From Dinghuibacter silviterrae (GTDB taxonomy: Bacteria; Bacteroidota; Bacteroidia; Chitinophagales; Chitinophagaceae): a DNA stretch of 64,000 nucleotides. The notes beneath the pieces were generated by a model. The model was given only the letters and a program-made list of their open reading frames with translations, was not told the DNA's origin and ran no database searches. The translations under genes were made by a program, and so were the position numbers. Below, in pieces: positions 8,314 through 16,244 of this stretch; position 1 is the first letter of the stretch, and every line of letters starts with the position of its first letter. Location: contig NZ_SODV01000002.1 of assembly GCF_004366355.1 (NCBI RefSeq), positions 536,768-600,767 on the forward strand, given 5' to 3'.

Positions 8314-9594
8314 ATGTCTGCTGCCATACAGCGCAACAAACTTTTCACGGCCAGCTGTCTCGCCCTGCTGGTAACCTCTTTGAGCTTTGGGATCCGGGCG
8401 GGTATCCTCGACACCCTCGGTGTCCAATTCCACCTGAACGCCTCCGAACTGGGCACCATCGCCGCCACGGCCTTTTGGGGCTTCCCGCTGGCGATCATCA
8501 TCGGCGGTTTTATCGTCGACATCATCGGGATGAAGAGACTCCTGATGGGCGCCTTTATTTTCCATTTCGCGGGGATCCTGCTGACGATCTTTGCCACCGG
8601 GTATTGGACCTTGTTCCTGTCGACCCTGCTGATCGGGATCGCCAACGGGACCGTCGAAGCGGCCTGTAATCCGCTGGTGGCTTCGTTGTTTACCGACAAC
8701 AAAACGACCAAGCTCAACCACTTTCACCTTTGGTTCCCGGCGGGGATCGTGATCGGGACGCTGGTGGTATTCTTCCTGAACAAATTGGGTGTGAACTGGC
8801 AGATCGAGGTCGGTGTAATGCTGATCCCGACCGTCATCTACGGTTATCTTTTCTCCAGGCTGCAGTTCCCGGTGACCGAACGGGTGGCGGCAGGGGTGTC
8901 GACCGGCGACATGTATGCGGCGTTGCTCAATCCCCTGTTTTTCTTCATGATCATTTGTATGTTCGCCACCGCCATCACGGAGCTGTATACGAACCAATGG
9001 ACCGACGTCCTTTTCAAGACGGTGACCGATAATGCGCTGCTCATCCTGACCTTTGTCGCCTCGGTCCAGGTCCTGGGCCGGGCCTTTGCGGGACCGGTGG
9101 TGCACCGGCTGGCACCCCAGGGGGTGTTGCTCATCTCGGCGATCCTGTCGGCCCTGGGGATCTACCTGTTGATCCATTTGCAGGGCGCGGGCATCTATGC
9201 CGCGGCCGTCATCTTCGGGTTGGGGGTTGCTTTCTTCTGGCCTTGTATGATCGGGTTCGTCGCGGAAAACCTGCCGAAGACGGGCGCCGTCGGGCTCAAC
9301 CTGATGGGGGGCGCGGGGATGTTTGGCGTCTCCATCTACATGATGTTCATGGGGGGATATTATGACAGGATCCTCGCCAGCAACCTGCCCGCGGGCGCCA
9401 ACATCGACCTGTACCGGTCCGCTCCCGCGGGTTCGGAGATGGCCAGGGCGTTTGACGCGGCGCGGTCGGCGGCGGGTCCGGAAATGCTCCATACCACCAT
9501 GTTCCTGCCGATGGCATTGATCGTGGCCTTTGGCGGTCTTGTGCTGTATATGCGCGGCCGCAAAAAGACCGAGGTGCTCAAACCGGCGCTTTAG
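8314..9594 (+). CDS. MFS transporter, probably sugar
   Basis: 426 residues, about 12 hydrophobic segments, starting 29 nt after the small-subunit gene. The segment GFPLAIIIGGFIVDIIGMKRLL matches the MFS loop 2-3 signature region. The protein lacks a large loop or soluble domain. The cluster context argues for uptake of the sugar or glycoside processed by the upstream oxidoreductases. Its stop codon overlaps the stop of the convergent esterase gene by 4 nt (TTAG). Confidence 0.85.
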   Translation: MSAAIQRNKLFTASCLALLVTSLSFGIRAGILDTLGVQFHLNASELGTIAATAFWGFPLAIIIGGFIVDIIGMKRLLMGAFIFHFAGILLTIFATGYWTLFLSTLLIGIANGTVEAACNPLVASLFTDNKTTKLNHFHLWFPAGIVIGTLVVFFLNKLGVNWQIEVGVMLIPTVIYGYLFSRLQFPVTERVAAGVSTGDMYAALLNPLFFFMIICMFATAITELYTNQWTDVLFKTVTDNALLILTFVASVQVLGRAFAGPVVHRLAPQGVLLISAILSALGIYLLIHLQGAGIYAAAVIFGLGVAFFWPCMIGFVAENLPKTGAVGLNLMGGAGMFGVSIYMMFMGGYYDRILASNLPAGANIDLYRSAPAGSEMARAFDAARSAAGPEMLHTTMFLPMALIVAFGGLVLYMRGRKKTEVLKPAL

Positions 9595-10502
9595 AATCCC
9601 CTACCGTGTAACCATTGCAGGGCAATGGCCAGCCAGTCCACCTCACTCGTTGGGTTGTGGAGGCCGAAGCCATGTCCGCCCCTGTCATAATAATAGACCT
9701 CCACCGGTACGTGGTGCGCCTGGAGCGCCGCGGCAAAATCGACGGTATTGGCAACGGGCACCACGTTGTCGTCTTTCGCATGGACGAGAAACGTGGGTGG
9801 CGTGTGCCGGGTGACCTGAAGTTCGTTGGAATATTTGCGGATGGAATCTGCAGCTGGATTCGGGCCCAACAGGTTGTCCCGGGAACCGCGGTGACCGGTA
9901 CTATCGCTAAAGCTGATCACGGGATACCCCAGCACCATAAAGTCGGGGCGAAGGCTGATGTGTCCGGGATTGGCGATATATGAATGATCGAAGTGCGTGC
10001 CCGCGGTCGAGGCCAGGTGGCCGCCGGCCGAAAAACCCATGATCCCGACCTTGTGGGGATCGATCCCCAGTTCTCCCGCGTGTTCCCGGACATACTGGAT
10101 CGCGCGTTGCGCGTCCTGGAGCGGGCCGATGGTTTTGTCGGTCATGATGGCATCGTCGGGGAGACGGTATTTGAGTACCAGGGCCACCATACCGGAGTCG
10201 GCTAACCGCTGCGCGACCTCGCTGCCCTCATGGGCGGCGGCAAGAGCGACATACCCTCCACCAGGACATATAACGATGGCCGTCCCCGTTCCCTTTCCCG
10301 TGGCAGGCCGGTAAATCGTCAGTGTCGGATGGCTGACGTGCAAGATGCGCAGGTGGCCGGCCTTTGGGTCGGTTTGTTCCTGGTCCGGTGCGGTCTTGGC
10401 GTTGGGAATACCGTCGGGGTAAAGAGGAACGACGGTTTGGGCGTGGCTGTACATAAGGGCTAGGCTGAGGGTCAACGTTAAGAAAACGCTTCTTGTTGGC
10501 AT
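9591..10502 (-). CDS. Secreted alpha/beta-hydrolase (acetyl-esterase/BD-FAE type)
   Basis: 303 residues from ATG 10502, chosen because it gives a clean signal peptide (MPTRSVFLTLTLSLALMYSHAQ). Oxyanion region ICPGGGY (about 78-84), nucleophile elbow GFSAGG with Ser158, acidic residue in HAKDDNVVP, and catalytic His in GGHGFGLH. This arrangement fits periplasmic or surface carbohydrate deacetylase/feruloyl-esterase-like enzymes of Bacteroidota. It resembles the C-terminal domain of the GH89 fusion at 34686. An upstream in-frame extension to 10997 overlaps the divergent transferase gene and was rejected. Confidence 0.87.
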   Translation of the reverse strand: MPTRSVFLTLTLSLALMYSHAQTVVPLYPDGIPNAKTAPDQEQTDPKAGHLRILHVSHPTLTIYRPATGKGTGTAIVICPGGGYVALAAAHEGSEVAQRLADSGMVALVLKYRLPDDAIMTDKTIGPLQDAQRAIQYVREHAGELGIDPHKVGIMGFSAGGHLASTAGTHFDHSYIANPGHISLRPDFMVLGYPVISFSDSTGHRGSRDNLLGPNPAADSIRKYSNELQVTRHTPPTFLVHAKDDNVVPVANTVDFAAALQAHHVPVEVYYYDRGGHGFGLHNPTSEVDWLAIALQWLHGRGF

Positions 10503-10544
10503 GCGGATCGTATTAGCGTAGGAAAGATACGTATTTTGCGCCCT

Positions 10545-12194
10545 ATGCAAACCAGCAACCGCGGATTTGTCCCGCTCTGCCTGGCGCTGATCGGGGCCTG
10601 CGCCGTTTGTTATCTTTTTGGTTGGGTCATTCCCCTGATGGAGATAGACGCTGTTCAGTACGCCAACATCAGCCGGGAAATGCTCCACAACGGAACCTAC
10701 CTTCAGCTCTATGACCAGGGCAAGGACTACCTGGACAAACCGCCCATGCTCTTCTGGCTGGGGGCGCTGAGTATGCGGATCTTCGGGGTGCACGACTGGG
10801 CCTACCGTCTTCCCTCTTTCTTTTTTGCCTTGCTGGCCGTGTACAGTACCTACCGGCTGGCCCTGCTGTTTTATAAAAAAGAGATCGCGGCCCTGAGCGC
10901 GCTTGTCCTGGCCAGTTGCCAGGCCCTTTTCCTGATCAACCACGACGTCCGGACGGACACGATGCTGATGGGCTGGGTGACCCTTGCCCTTTGGCAACTG
11001 GCGGCCTGGTACCGGTCAGGCGCCTGGCGGCATCTCCTGCTGGCTTCCATTGCCCTGGCCGGGGGGATGATGACCAAAGGGCCCATCGCGCTCATGGTGC
11101 CGGTGTTCTGCTTCCTGCCCCATTTTGTGCTCCAGCGGAACTTCCGGCAGTTTTTCCGTTGGGAATACCTGGCGCTGCTTGTGCTCATCGGACTCCTGCT
11201 CATCCCGATGTGTATCGGGCTCTATCAACAGTACGACCTGCACCCGGGCAAGGTCATCGATGGGAAGGAGATCCGGTCGGGTCTGCGCTTTTTCTTCTGG
11301 ACCCAAAGCTTTGGCCGGATCACGGGGGAGAGCCAATGGCACGAGAATGACTCCTTTTTCTTTCTTTTCCAAAATATGCTTTGGAGCTTTTTGCCCTGGA
11401 TCATCTTTTTTGTCGTGGGGCTGTTTCGCGATCTGCGGCATATTGTCCGGTCGCGGTTCCGGCTGCCGGAAGGGGAGGAGTGGATCACGACCGGTGGGTT
11501 TCTGCTCACGTATTGCTGCCTGGGGCTGAGCCATTACCAATTGCCGCATTACATATTCGTCGTGTTTCCGCTGGCGGCGATCATTGCCGGGAAAGCGGTG
11601 TACGAGACAGCCTCGGGCAAGGTTCTGTGGGTGACCCACCTCGTGATCTTCTGCCTGCTCTGGGTCGCCCTGTTTGCGGTGGTCTTCCTGCCCTTCCCAA
11701 CGCCCGTGGGTTTCAAGGTCGCGCTGGTGATCGCCGCCCTGGTATGGCTATGGCTGTTGATCCGTTACCAGGGCACACGCCTGACGCGCCTCGTCGTCTT
11801 GGGCGTGGGGACCATGCTGGCCGTCAACTTCTTCGTGGACTTTTGCTTTTATCCCCGGCTGCTGGACTACCAGCTCCACAGCGTCGTGATGACGGGTATG
11901 GCGGAACAGCACATCGCGCCGGAACGGTTGTTCGTCTATAACATGGACGAGGAGCGGGCGTTGGACTTCTATACGAACCACCTGTACGCCCATACCGGGG
12001 ACCCGGACACGCTGTCGGACGGCTTTATCCTGACGAACAAGGCGGGTCTCGACAGCCTGGGCAACCGCTTCGACGTAATATATACGGGCGGCTTCTTTCA
12101 CGTGTCCACCCTGGACATCGGTTTTCTAAACCCGTCCACCCGGGCCACGGAGCTTACCCCGGTGTATATTCTGCGGAAGCGGTCTCCCCGCTAG
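10545..12194 (+). CDS. ArnT/PMT-like membrane glycosyltransferase (GT39/GT83 type)
   Basis: 549 residues from ATG 10545; a TTG three codons earlier is also possible. N-terminal membrane segment followed by EIDAVQYANISREMLHNG, the acidic first periplasmic loop of the dolichyl-phosphate-mannose/ArnT superfamily, then YLDKPPMLFWLGALSM and multiple membrane helices. It would transfer a polyprenyl-phosphate-linked sugar to lipid A, protein or another envelope acceptor. The last 41 bp overlap the convergent PAP2 phosphatase gene, itself probably a polyprenyl-phosphate recycling enzyme. Confidence 0.85.
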   Translation: MQTSNRGFVPLCLALIGACAVCYLFGWVIPLMEIDAVQYANISREMLHNGTYLQLYDQGKDYLDKPPMLFWLGALSMRIFGVHDWAYRLPSFFFALLAVYSTYRLALLFYKKEIAALSALVLASCQALFLINHDVRTDTMLMGWVTLALWQLAAWYRSGAWRHLLLASIALAGGMMTKGPIALMVPVFCFLPHFVLQRNFRQFFRWEYLALLVLIGLLLIPMCIGLYQQYDLHPGKVIDGKEIRSGLRFFFWTQSFGRITGESQWHENDSFFFLFQNMLWSFLPWIIFFVVGLFRDLRHIVRSRFRLPEGEEWITTGGFLLTYCCLGLSHYQLPHYIFVVFPLAAIIAGKAVYETASGKVLWVTHLVIFCLLWVALFAVVFLPFPTPVGFKVALVIAALVWLWLLIRYQGTRLTRLVVLGVGTMLAVNFFVDFCFYPRLLDYQLHSVVMTGMAEQHIAPERLFVYNMDEERALDFYTNHLYAHTGDPDTLSDGFILTNKAGLDSLGNRFDVIYTGGFFHVSTLDIGFLNPSTRATELTPVYILRKRSPR

Positions 12195-12795
12195 TCGCAC
12201 AGACCTTTTTTTCCTTTGCCCGGCGGACCCACAACTGCGGCCACTGGCGGAAGACCCAGGCAGCCCCGGCGCCGACGGCCATGCCATAGATGGCACCCAC
12301 GGTGACGTCTAACGGAAAGTGTTTGCCGACATACACCTGGGCAAAGCACACCAACGCTGCCCAGGCCCAAAGCCAATACCACCGTTTCCCCTTCAGGGAA
12401 CGGACGCTGCCGAACCAGAAAGCGGCCATGCAAAAATGGTTGGTGGCGTGGTTGGAGGGGAAAGAATACAGCCCCCCGCAGTTGATGAGCCCCCGGAGGA
12501 GCCCCATGACGTCAGGGTCGTAGCAAGGCCGCACACGTCCGAAAAGGGGCTTGAACAGGCTCGCGGCCGTATAGTCGGTTATGCCAACGGCGATCAGGGT
12601 CAGGAGAATAAAACGGATGGAGGCCTTCGGGTCATTCCGGAGGATCCAATACAGGATAAAGGCGTAAAGGGGGATCCAGGTCAGGGGATTCCTGATGAGC
12701 ATCATCACAGGGTCCAGCCAGGCTGCCGTCAAGTGGGTTTGGATAAAGCTAAAACACTGCTTATCTGCGTGAAGGAGCCATTTCACGAAGGTCAT
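12154..12795 (-). CDS. PAP2-family membrane phosphatase (undecaprenyl-diphosphatase-like)
   Basis: 213 residues with about six membrane segments. The three phosphatase motifs are visible: KPLFGRVRPC (motif 1), YSFPSNHATNHF (motif 2, PSNH in place of PSGH) and VYVGKHFPLDV (motif 3, with the catalytic His). The family dephosphorylates lipid phosphates such as undecaprenyl diphosphate at the periplasmic face. Its 3' end overlaps the 3' end of the convergent transferase gene by 41 bp. Confidence 0.87.
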   Translation of the reverse strand: MTFVKWLLHADKQCFSFIQTHLTAAWLDPVMMLIRNPLTWIPLYAFILYWILRNDPKASIRFILLTLIAVGITDYTAASLFKPLFGRVRPCYDPDVMGLLRGLINCGGLYSFPSNHATNHFCMAAFWFGSVRSLKGKRWYWLWAWAALVCFAQVYVGKHFPLDVTVGAIYGMAVGAGAAWVFRQWPQLWVRRAKEKKVCATSGETASAEYTPG

Positions 12796-12897
12796 AGTTG
12801 GATGGGTTTGGGCCCAAAATAGGCAATCCCGCCAAGGGGCTACCCTGGAAGCGGGTTAATTTGTTATTAAAATAATTCGCGGGAACCTAGTCGATTC

Positions 12898-12905
12898 TAT
12901 ATATT
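12898..12905 (+). promoter_or_regulatory. Bacteroidota -7 promoter box upstream of the 12934 operon
   Basis: TATATTTG matches the TAnnTTTG -7 consensus of the Bacteroidota primary sigma factor. It lies 28 nt before the ATG at 12934 in an AT-rich intergenic stretch, so it probably drives the four-gene operon. I do not see a clear -33 TTTG at the right spacing. Confidence 0.5.
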
Positions 12906-12933
12906 TGGCACTGACCTCTTAAACTATATCTAA

Positions 12934-13383
12934 ATGAAAGACAAGCAACAACCCCCCGCTTTCCTGCAAAACAGCGTCCCCGTTGATGAAGCTGTTGTTA
13001 GAACCACCAACTGGAGACATTTGTACAAGGATGCCATCAAATGCGAGGAAAAGGACATCCTCCGTGCATTTTACATCCCCATCGAAGACATCATCTGCCT
13101 GTATGAATTCTACCAACAGTACCAGGTGGAAGTCAAGGGCGTAAGAGGGTATTTCGGGCACAACCCAAACATGCCTATTGATCCCACCATTTACGAAACC
13201 GAAATGTTGCTGTGCCCGGTTGACCAGAATGGCTGCGACATTTTAACGGCTCCGCCTTCCATGGTCGCCGTACTCGGTGACAGCAGCTCGACGATCTATG
13301 ACTTCACCGCGCCTTGTCCTGTCAATTGCGATACGGCCAGCGTACTTTATTCCGAAACCAACGCGTTAAAGGTTCAGAAGTAG
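12934..13383 (+). CDS. Conserved-looking small hypothetical protein, first gene of a two-component operon
   Basis: 149 residues, no signal peptide or membrane segment, not recognised. The sequence is rich in acidic and aromatic residues (EDIICLYEFYQQYQVEVKGV, then YFGHNPNMPIDPTIYETEM) and has several cysteines in the C-terminal third (LLCPVDQNGCD, PCPVNCD). Its TAG stop is followed immediately by the ATG of the next gene, and a membrane protein, sensor kinase and response regulator follow in one transcript. A ligand-binding or accessory role in signalling is a guess. Confidence 0.7.
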   Translation: MKDKQQPPAFLQNSVPVDEAVVRTTNWRHLYKDAIKCEEKDILRAFYIPIEDIICLYEFYQQYQVEVKGVRGYFGHNPNMPIDPTIYETEMLLCPVDQNGCDILTAPPSMVAVLGDSSSTIYDFTAPCPVNCDTASVLYSETNALKVQK

Positions 13384-14025
13384 ATGACCCCGAGTTTTGT
13401 GTATTCTGCGGTCGTGGTGCCTTGTACAGTCGTGGTCCCGCTGGCGGTGGGCATATACCGGTACAAGGCGCTGCGACCGCCTGCACGTTTTCTGTTTTAC
13501 TACCTGGTATTCGGCGGGTTGACCGATGCAGTGGCTACGTACACCGCCCACCACCGGATCAACAACCTATGGCTGCTCCATACCTACACCGCTGTAGAGA
13601 CCGTACTGTTGTTATGGTTCTACCGGTTGATCCTTCGGGAGGCTTGGTACCGGCGGGTCATTCCATTTTTAATGGTTGCCTTCCCTCTTTTCTGTACCGC
13701 CAACATACTCTGGTGGCAAAGCATGAAGCGATTCAATACCTACACCCGTCCCGTCGAAGCACTCCTGCTGATGTACCTGGGTATTGTCTATTTTTTTGAA
13801 ACAAGCCACGCGGCGGTCGACACCAAAGATGGCTCCCGTTTGGGGCTTTCATGGATGAATGCGGGCTTGCTTTTATATTTTTCCCTATCTTTTTTTATCT
13901 TTATTTTTTACAACTATCTCGTACAAGGGCAAGCATTCGCTGCTTTAATGATGATTCTTGGCGCTACCTTTGAGCTCATTTTGTATATGCTGTGTGCAGT
14001 AGGATTTTACAAATGCCGCAGGTAA
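13384..14025 (+). CDS. Multi-pass membrane protein upstream of a histidine kinase
   Basis: 213 residues with six to seven hydrophobic segments (starting SFVYSAVVVPCTVVVPLAVGI and ending LILYMLCAVGFYKCRR). No catalytic motif. It starts with zero spacing after the previous gene and overlaps the kinase start by 13 nt, so translation is probably coupled. The kinase has only one membrane helix and no sensor domain, so this protein may be its membrane sensor. Not assigned to a named family. Confidence 0.72.
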   Translation: MTPSFVYSAVVVPCTVVVPLAVGIYRYKALRPPARFLFYYLVFGGLTDAVATYTAHHRINNLWLLHTYTAVETVLLLWFYRLILREAWYRRVIPFLMVAFPLFCTANILWWQSMKRFNTYTRPVEALLLMYLGIVYFFETSHAAVDTKDGSRLGLSWMNAGLLLYFSLSFFIFIFYNYLVQGQAFAALMMILGATFELILYMLCAVGFYKCRR

Positions 14026-14795
14026 ATAATACGGATAACATTTATGTTTTGCTGCTGATCGGCATGGCGGGCATGTTCCTCCTGGCGTCAGCGGTGGTTC
14101 TTTTTTATGTCCGTAACCAAAAAAGGTTGCAACGCCAAAAGGAAGAGCAAATCCGCTACCAGAAGGAGCTGACATACGCCGTCATCCAGTCCCAGGAAGC
14201 CGAGCGCAAGCGTATCGGGCGTGACCTCCACGACGACGTGGGGAGTGCGCTGTCTAACCTGAAACTGTACACCATCCAGCTCCAGGAGGGCCGGCCCGAG
14301 GCGTTTGCCACCTACAAAGCCTTCCGCACCCAGGTGGACGTGATCATCGATAAGGTCCGTTCCATCTCGCACATGCTATCCCCCGCGGAGCTGGAGATGT
14401 TCGGTCTCGAAGAATCCATCGAGGAATTGTGCCTGGTGATCCATCAATCCGGGGCCGTGGAGGTTACCTTTGACAACCGGGCACCCGCAGAAATGAAACG
14501 GCTGTCCTACGAACGGGCGTTATCGCTGTACCGGGTCCTTCAAGAGTTGTTTGCCAATACGGTCAAACACGCGGGCGCCGGCAAGGTCAGTCTGACCTTT
14601 TATCAAGAGGGGAACGAATTGGTGTGTGTGTATAAAGACAACGGGCGAGGGCTTGGTAAAAAGACCCCCGGCCAGCCGTCCTGGGGGATCGGGATGCGCA
14701 ACATTGAAAGCCGGTTGGGGATGATCCGGGCGACATACCAACTGCAGGATCCGTCAGAACAGGGCTTCGGCATACAGATCAACATACCAGACTAG
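14013..14795 (+). CDS. Sensor histidine kinase, NarL-partner (HisKA_3) type
   Basis: 260 residues from ATG 14013, which overlaps the upstream membrane-protein gene. A single N-terminal membrane helix (YVLLLIGMAGMFLLASAVVL) leads into a coiled linker. The HisKA_3 box is ERKRIGRDLHDDVGSALSNL with phospho-accepting His73. The ATPase domain shows FANTVKHAGAG (N box), DNGRGLG (G1) and GIGMRNIESR (G2). There is no periplasmic sensor domain, so the stimulus probably comes from a partner protein. It should phosphorylate the response regulator encoded 12 nt downstream. Confidence 0.92.
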   Translation: MPQVNNTDNIYVLLLIGMAGMFLLASAVVLFYVRNQKRLQRQKEEQIRYQKELTYAVIQSQEAERKRIGRDLHDDVGSALSNLKLYTIQLQEGRPEAFATYKAFRTQVDVIIDKVRSISHMLSPAELEMFGLEESIEELCLVIHQSGAVEVTFDNRAPAEMKRLSYERALSLYRVLQELFANTVKHAGAGKVSLTFYQEGNELVCVYKDNGRGLGKKTPGQPSWGIGMRNIESRLGMIRATYQLQDPSEQGFGIQINIPD

Positions 14796-14807
14796 ACTAT
14801 ATATACG

Positions 14808-15476
14808 ATGAGAAAGATCAGGATGGTCATCGCAGACGACCAGCGTTTATTCCGCAAAGGGCTGGCTGCATTGATCGAAAAAGAACATGACCTGGAAATG
14901 GTCGCCGAGGGCGACAATGGGCAGGAGTTGCTCGATAAGCTGCGCGAACTCCCCGAACCACCCGATGTTGCCTTGCTGGACATGCACATGCCCGTCATGA
15001 ACGGCGTAGAGCTCAACGACATTCTTCACAACGAGTACCCTGAGATCAAAGTGATCATCCTGTCCGTCTACGACCAGGAACGGTTTATCAGCAAAATGAT
15101 CGAGGCCGGGGCCTGCGGCTACCTCATCAAAAACACCGAGGTAGACGAACTGCTAACGGCTGTTCGCAAAGTCCATGAAACCGGCTTTTACTTCAACCAG
15201 GCCAGCCTGGCGGCCATGAAAAACGCCTGGCAATACCGCAACCAGAACATCCGCAACCTCAGCCGCATCCCCATCGACCTCACCGACCGCGAAAGGGAAG
15301 TCCTCAAGCTGATTTGCAAGGAATACACCAACAACGAAATGGCCGACACCCTCAACATCAGCGTCCGCACCGTCGAGGGACACCGCAACAACCTCCTGGC
15401 CAAAACGGGGTGCAAGAATACCGCAGGGCTTGTGGTTTTTGCCATCCGCTACGAGGTGTTTAACCTGATGGATTGA
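14808..15476 (+). CDS. NarL/FixJ-family response regulator
   Basis: 222 residues. The receiver domain has the acidic pair Asp10-Asp11 (IADDQRLFRKGL), phospho-acceptor Asp58 (PDVALLDMHMP), and the conserved Lys in GACGYLIKNTE. The C-terminal LuxR-type HTH (LTDREREVLKLICKEYTNNE to VRTVEGHRNNLLAKTG) binds DNA. All receiver residues needed for phosphorylation are present, in contrast to the regulator at 59677. Last gene of the 12934 operon; paired with the kinase directly upstream. Confidence 0.93.
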   Translation: MRKIRMVIADDQRLFRKGLAALIEKEHDLEMVAEGDNGQELLDKLRELPEPPDVALLDMHMPVMNGVELNDILHNEYPEIKVIILSVYDQERFISKMIEAGACGYLIKNTEVDELLTAVRKVHETGFYFNQASLAAMKNAWQYRNQNIRNLSRIPIDLTDREREVLKLICKEYTNNEMADTLNISVRTVEGHRNNLLAKTGCKNTAGLVVFAIRYEVFNLMD

Positions 15477-15609
15477 CGCGTAAAATAGGTATTACTACCT
15501 AGTAGAATAAAGCCGACGCGCTGTACCTTGCGTGAGCTAGGATGATTACTGGGGTAATGAATGGGATTTCAATAAAAACAGTATACACCTTGCATTTCTT
15601 TGTACAAGA

Positions 15610-15649
15610 GCCCCGGCGGACAGAATTGCTTACCTCTGTTCGCGGGGGC
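15610..15649 (+). terminator. Terminator-like hairpin after the response regulator
   Basis: Arms 15610-15624 and 15635-15649 pair at 14 of 15 positions including one G-T wobble, with a 10-nt loop. It is followed by TTGTCTTTGT rather than a clean U-run, so it may be a weak terminator or simply a structured RNA at the island boundary. Confidence 0.45.
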
Positions 15650-15761
15650 CTTGTCTTTGTGGGGTCAGGCTATACCTTTACTCCCCCTTACTATAAAGTC
15701 AAATCAAAGGCTTACTTTTTCTTTCTTTTAGTCAGATTATATTCTTACATTTACCCTTGTT

Positions 15762-15783
15762 TAGTCAAAGTATAACTTTACTA
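15762..15783 (+). promoter_or_regulatory. Palindromic candidate operator abutting the HTH gene start
   Basis: TAGT-c-AAAGT-ATA-ACTTT-ACTA is a 22-bp near-perfect inverted repeat with one unpaired base, ending 2 nt before the ATG at 15786. The position suits autorepression by the helix-turn-helix protein encoded immediately downstream. Confidence 0.55.
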
Positions 15784-15785
15784 TC

Positions 15786-16244
15786 ATGGGCAAAAAGTCA
15801 TTGCAGATACAGCAACTCAATAGCAAGATGCTGGTTTATACCAGCCTGCAAAAAGTGGCTCCTCCGCCTACGGGCTGGATAAAAGCCATCCGCACCGCCA
15901 TTGGCATGAGCATGTTGCAATTGGGTAACCGCCTTTCTATTACAAAGCAGAGTGTGCAGAACATGGAAAGCAGGGAGAAAGATGGCTCTATTTCCATCAA
16001 AGCCCTCAGGGAAGCGGCCAAGGCATTGGACATGCAGTTGGTGTACGGCCTTGTGCCAAACGACGGCAGTTTAGAAGCGTTAATAGACCGCAAAGCGAAA
16101 GAACTAGCCACACAAATAGTTTTACGCACTTCCAACACCATGAAGCTGGAAGACCAGGAAAACACCAAACAGCGTATTGAAAAAGCTATTCAGGAACGCG
16201 CAGCCATTATAAAAAATGAAATGCCTAAAACCTTATGGGATTAG
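15786..16244 (+). CDS. Mobile mystery protein A (helix-turn-helix, antitoxin-like)
   Basis: 152 residues. GWIKAIRTAIGMSMLQLGNR followed by LSITKQSVQNMESREKDGSI is the characteristic HTH segment of mobile mystery protein A, and AKALDMQLVYGLVPNDGSLE continues the family pattern. These proteins are encoded next to a Fic-domain partner (mobile mystery B) on mobile or recently transferred DNA; they are thought to act as regulator/antitoxin. The gene overlaps its partner by 10 nt. Codons are visibly AT-richer than in flanking genes. Confidence 0.88.
   Translation: MGKKSLQIQQLNSKMLVYTSLQKVAPPPTGWIKAIRTAIGMSMLQLGNRLSITKQSVQNMESREKDGSISIKALREAAKALDMQLVYGLVPNDGSLEALIDRKAKELATQIVLRTSNTMKLEDQENTKQRIEKAIQERAAIIKNEMPKTLWD

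Larger units (their letters stand above)
15477..15785. other. 309-bp AT-rich intergenic region at the edge of a probable island
   Basis: No convincing gene; a 77-codon frame at 15542 has no family-like sequence and poor codon use. The stretch holds a strong hairpin at 15610-15649 and, next to the following ATG, a near-perfect palindrome at 15762-15783. Base composition drops from the GC-rich background to AT-rich here, marking the junction with the mobile mystery gene pair. Confidence 0.6.

Noticed and set aside
10503-10997. N-terminal extension of the secreted esterase
   Set aside because: It is antisense to the GT39-like gene; the ATG at 10502 gives a proper signal peptide.
15542-15775. 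77-codon frame before the mobile mystery genes
   Set aside because: No homology-like pattern, interrupted by a strong hairpin and regulatory palindrome region; treated as intergenic.
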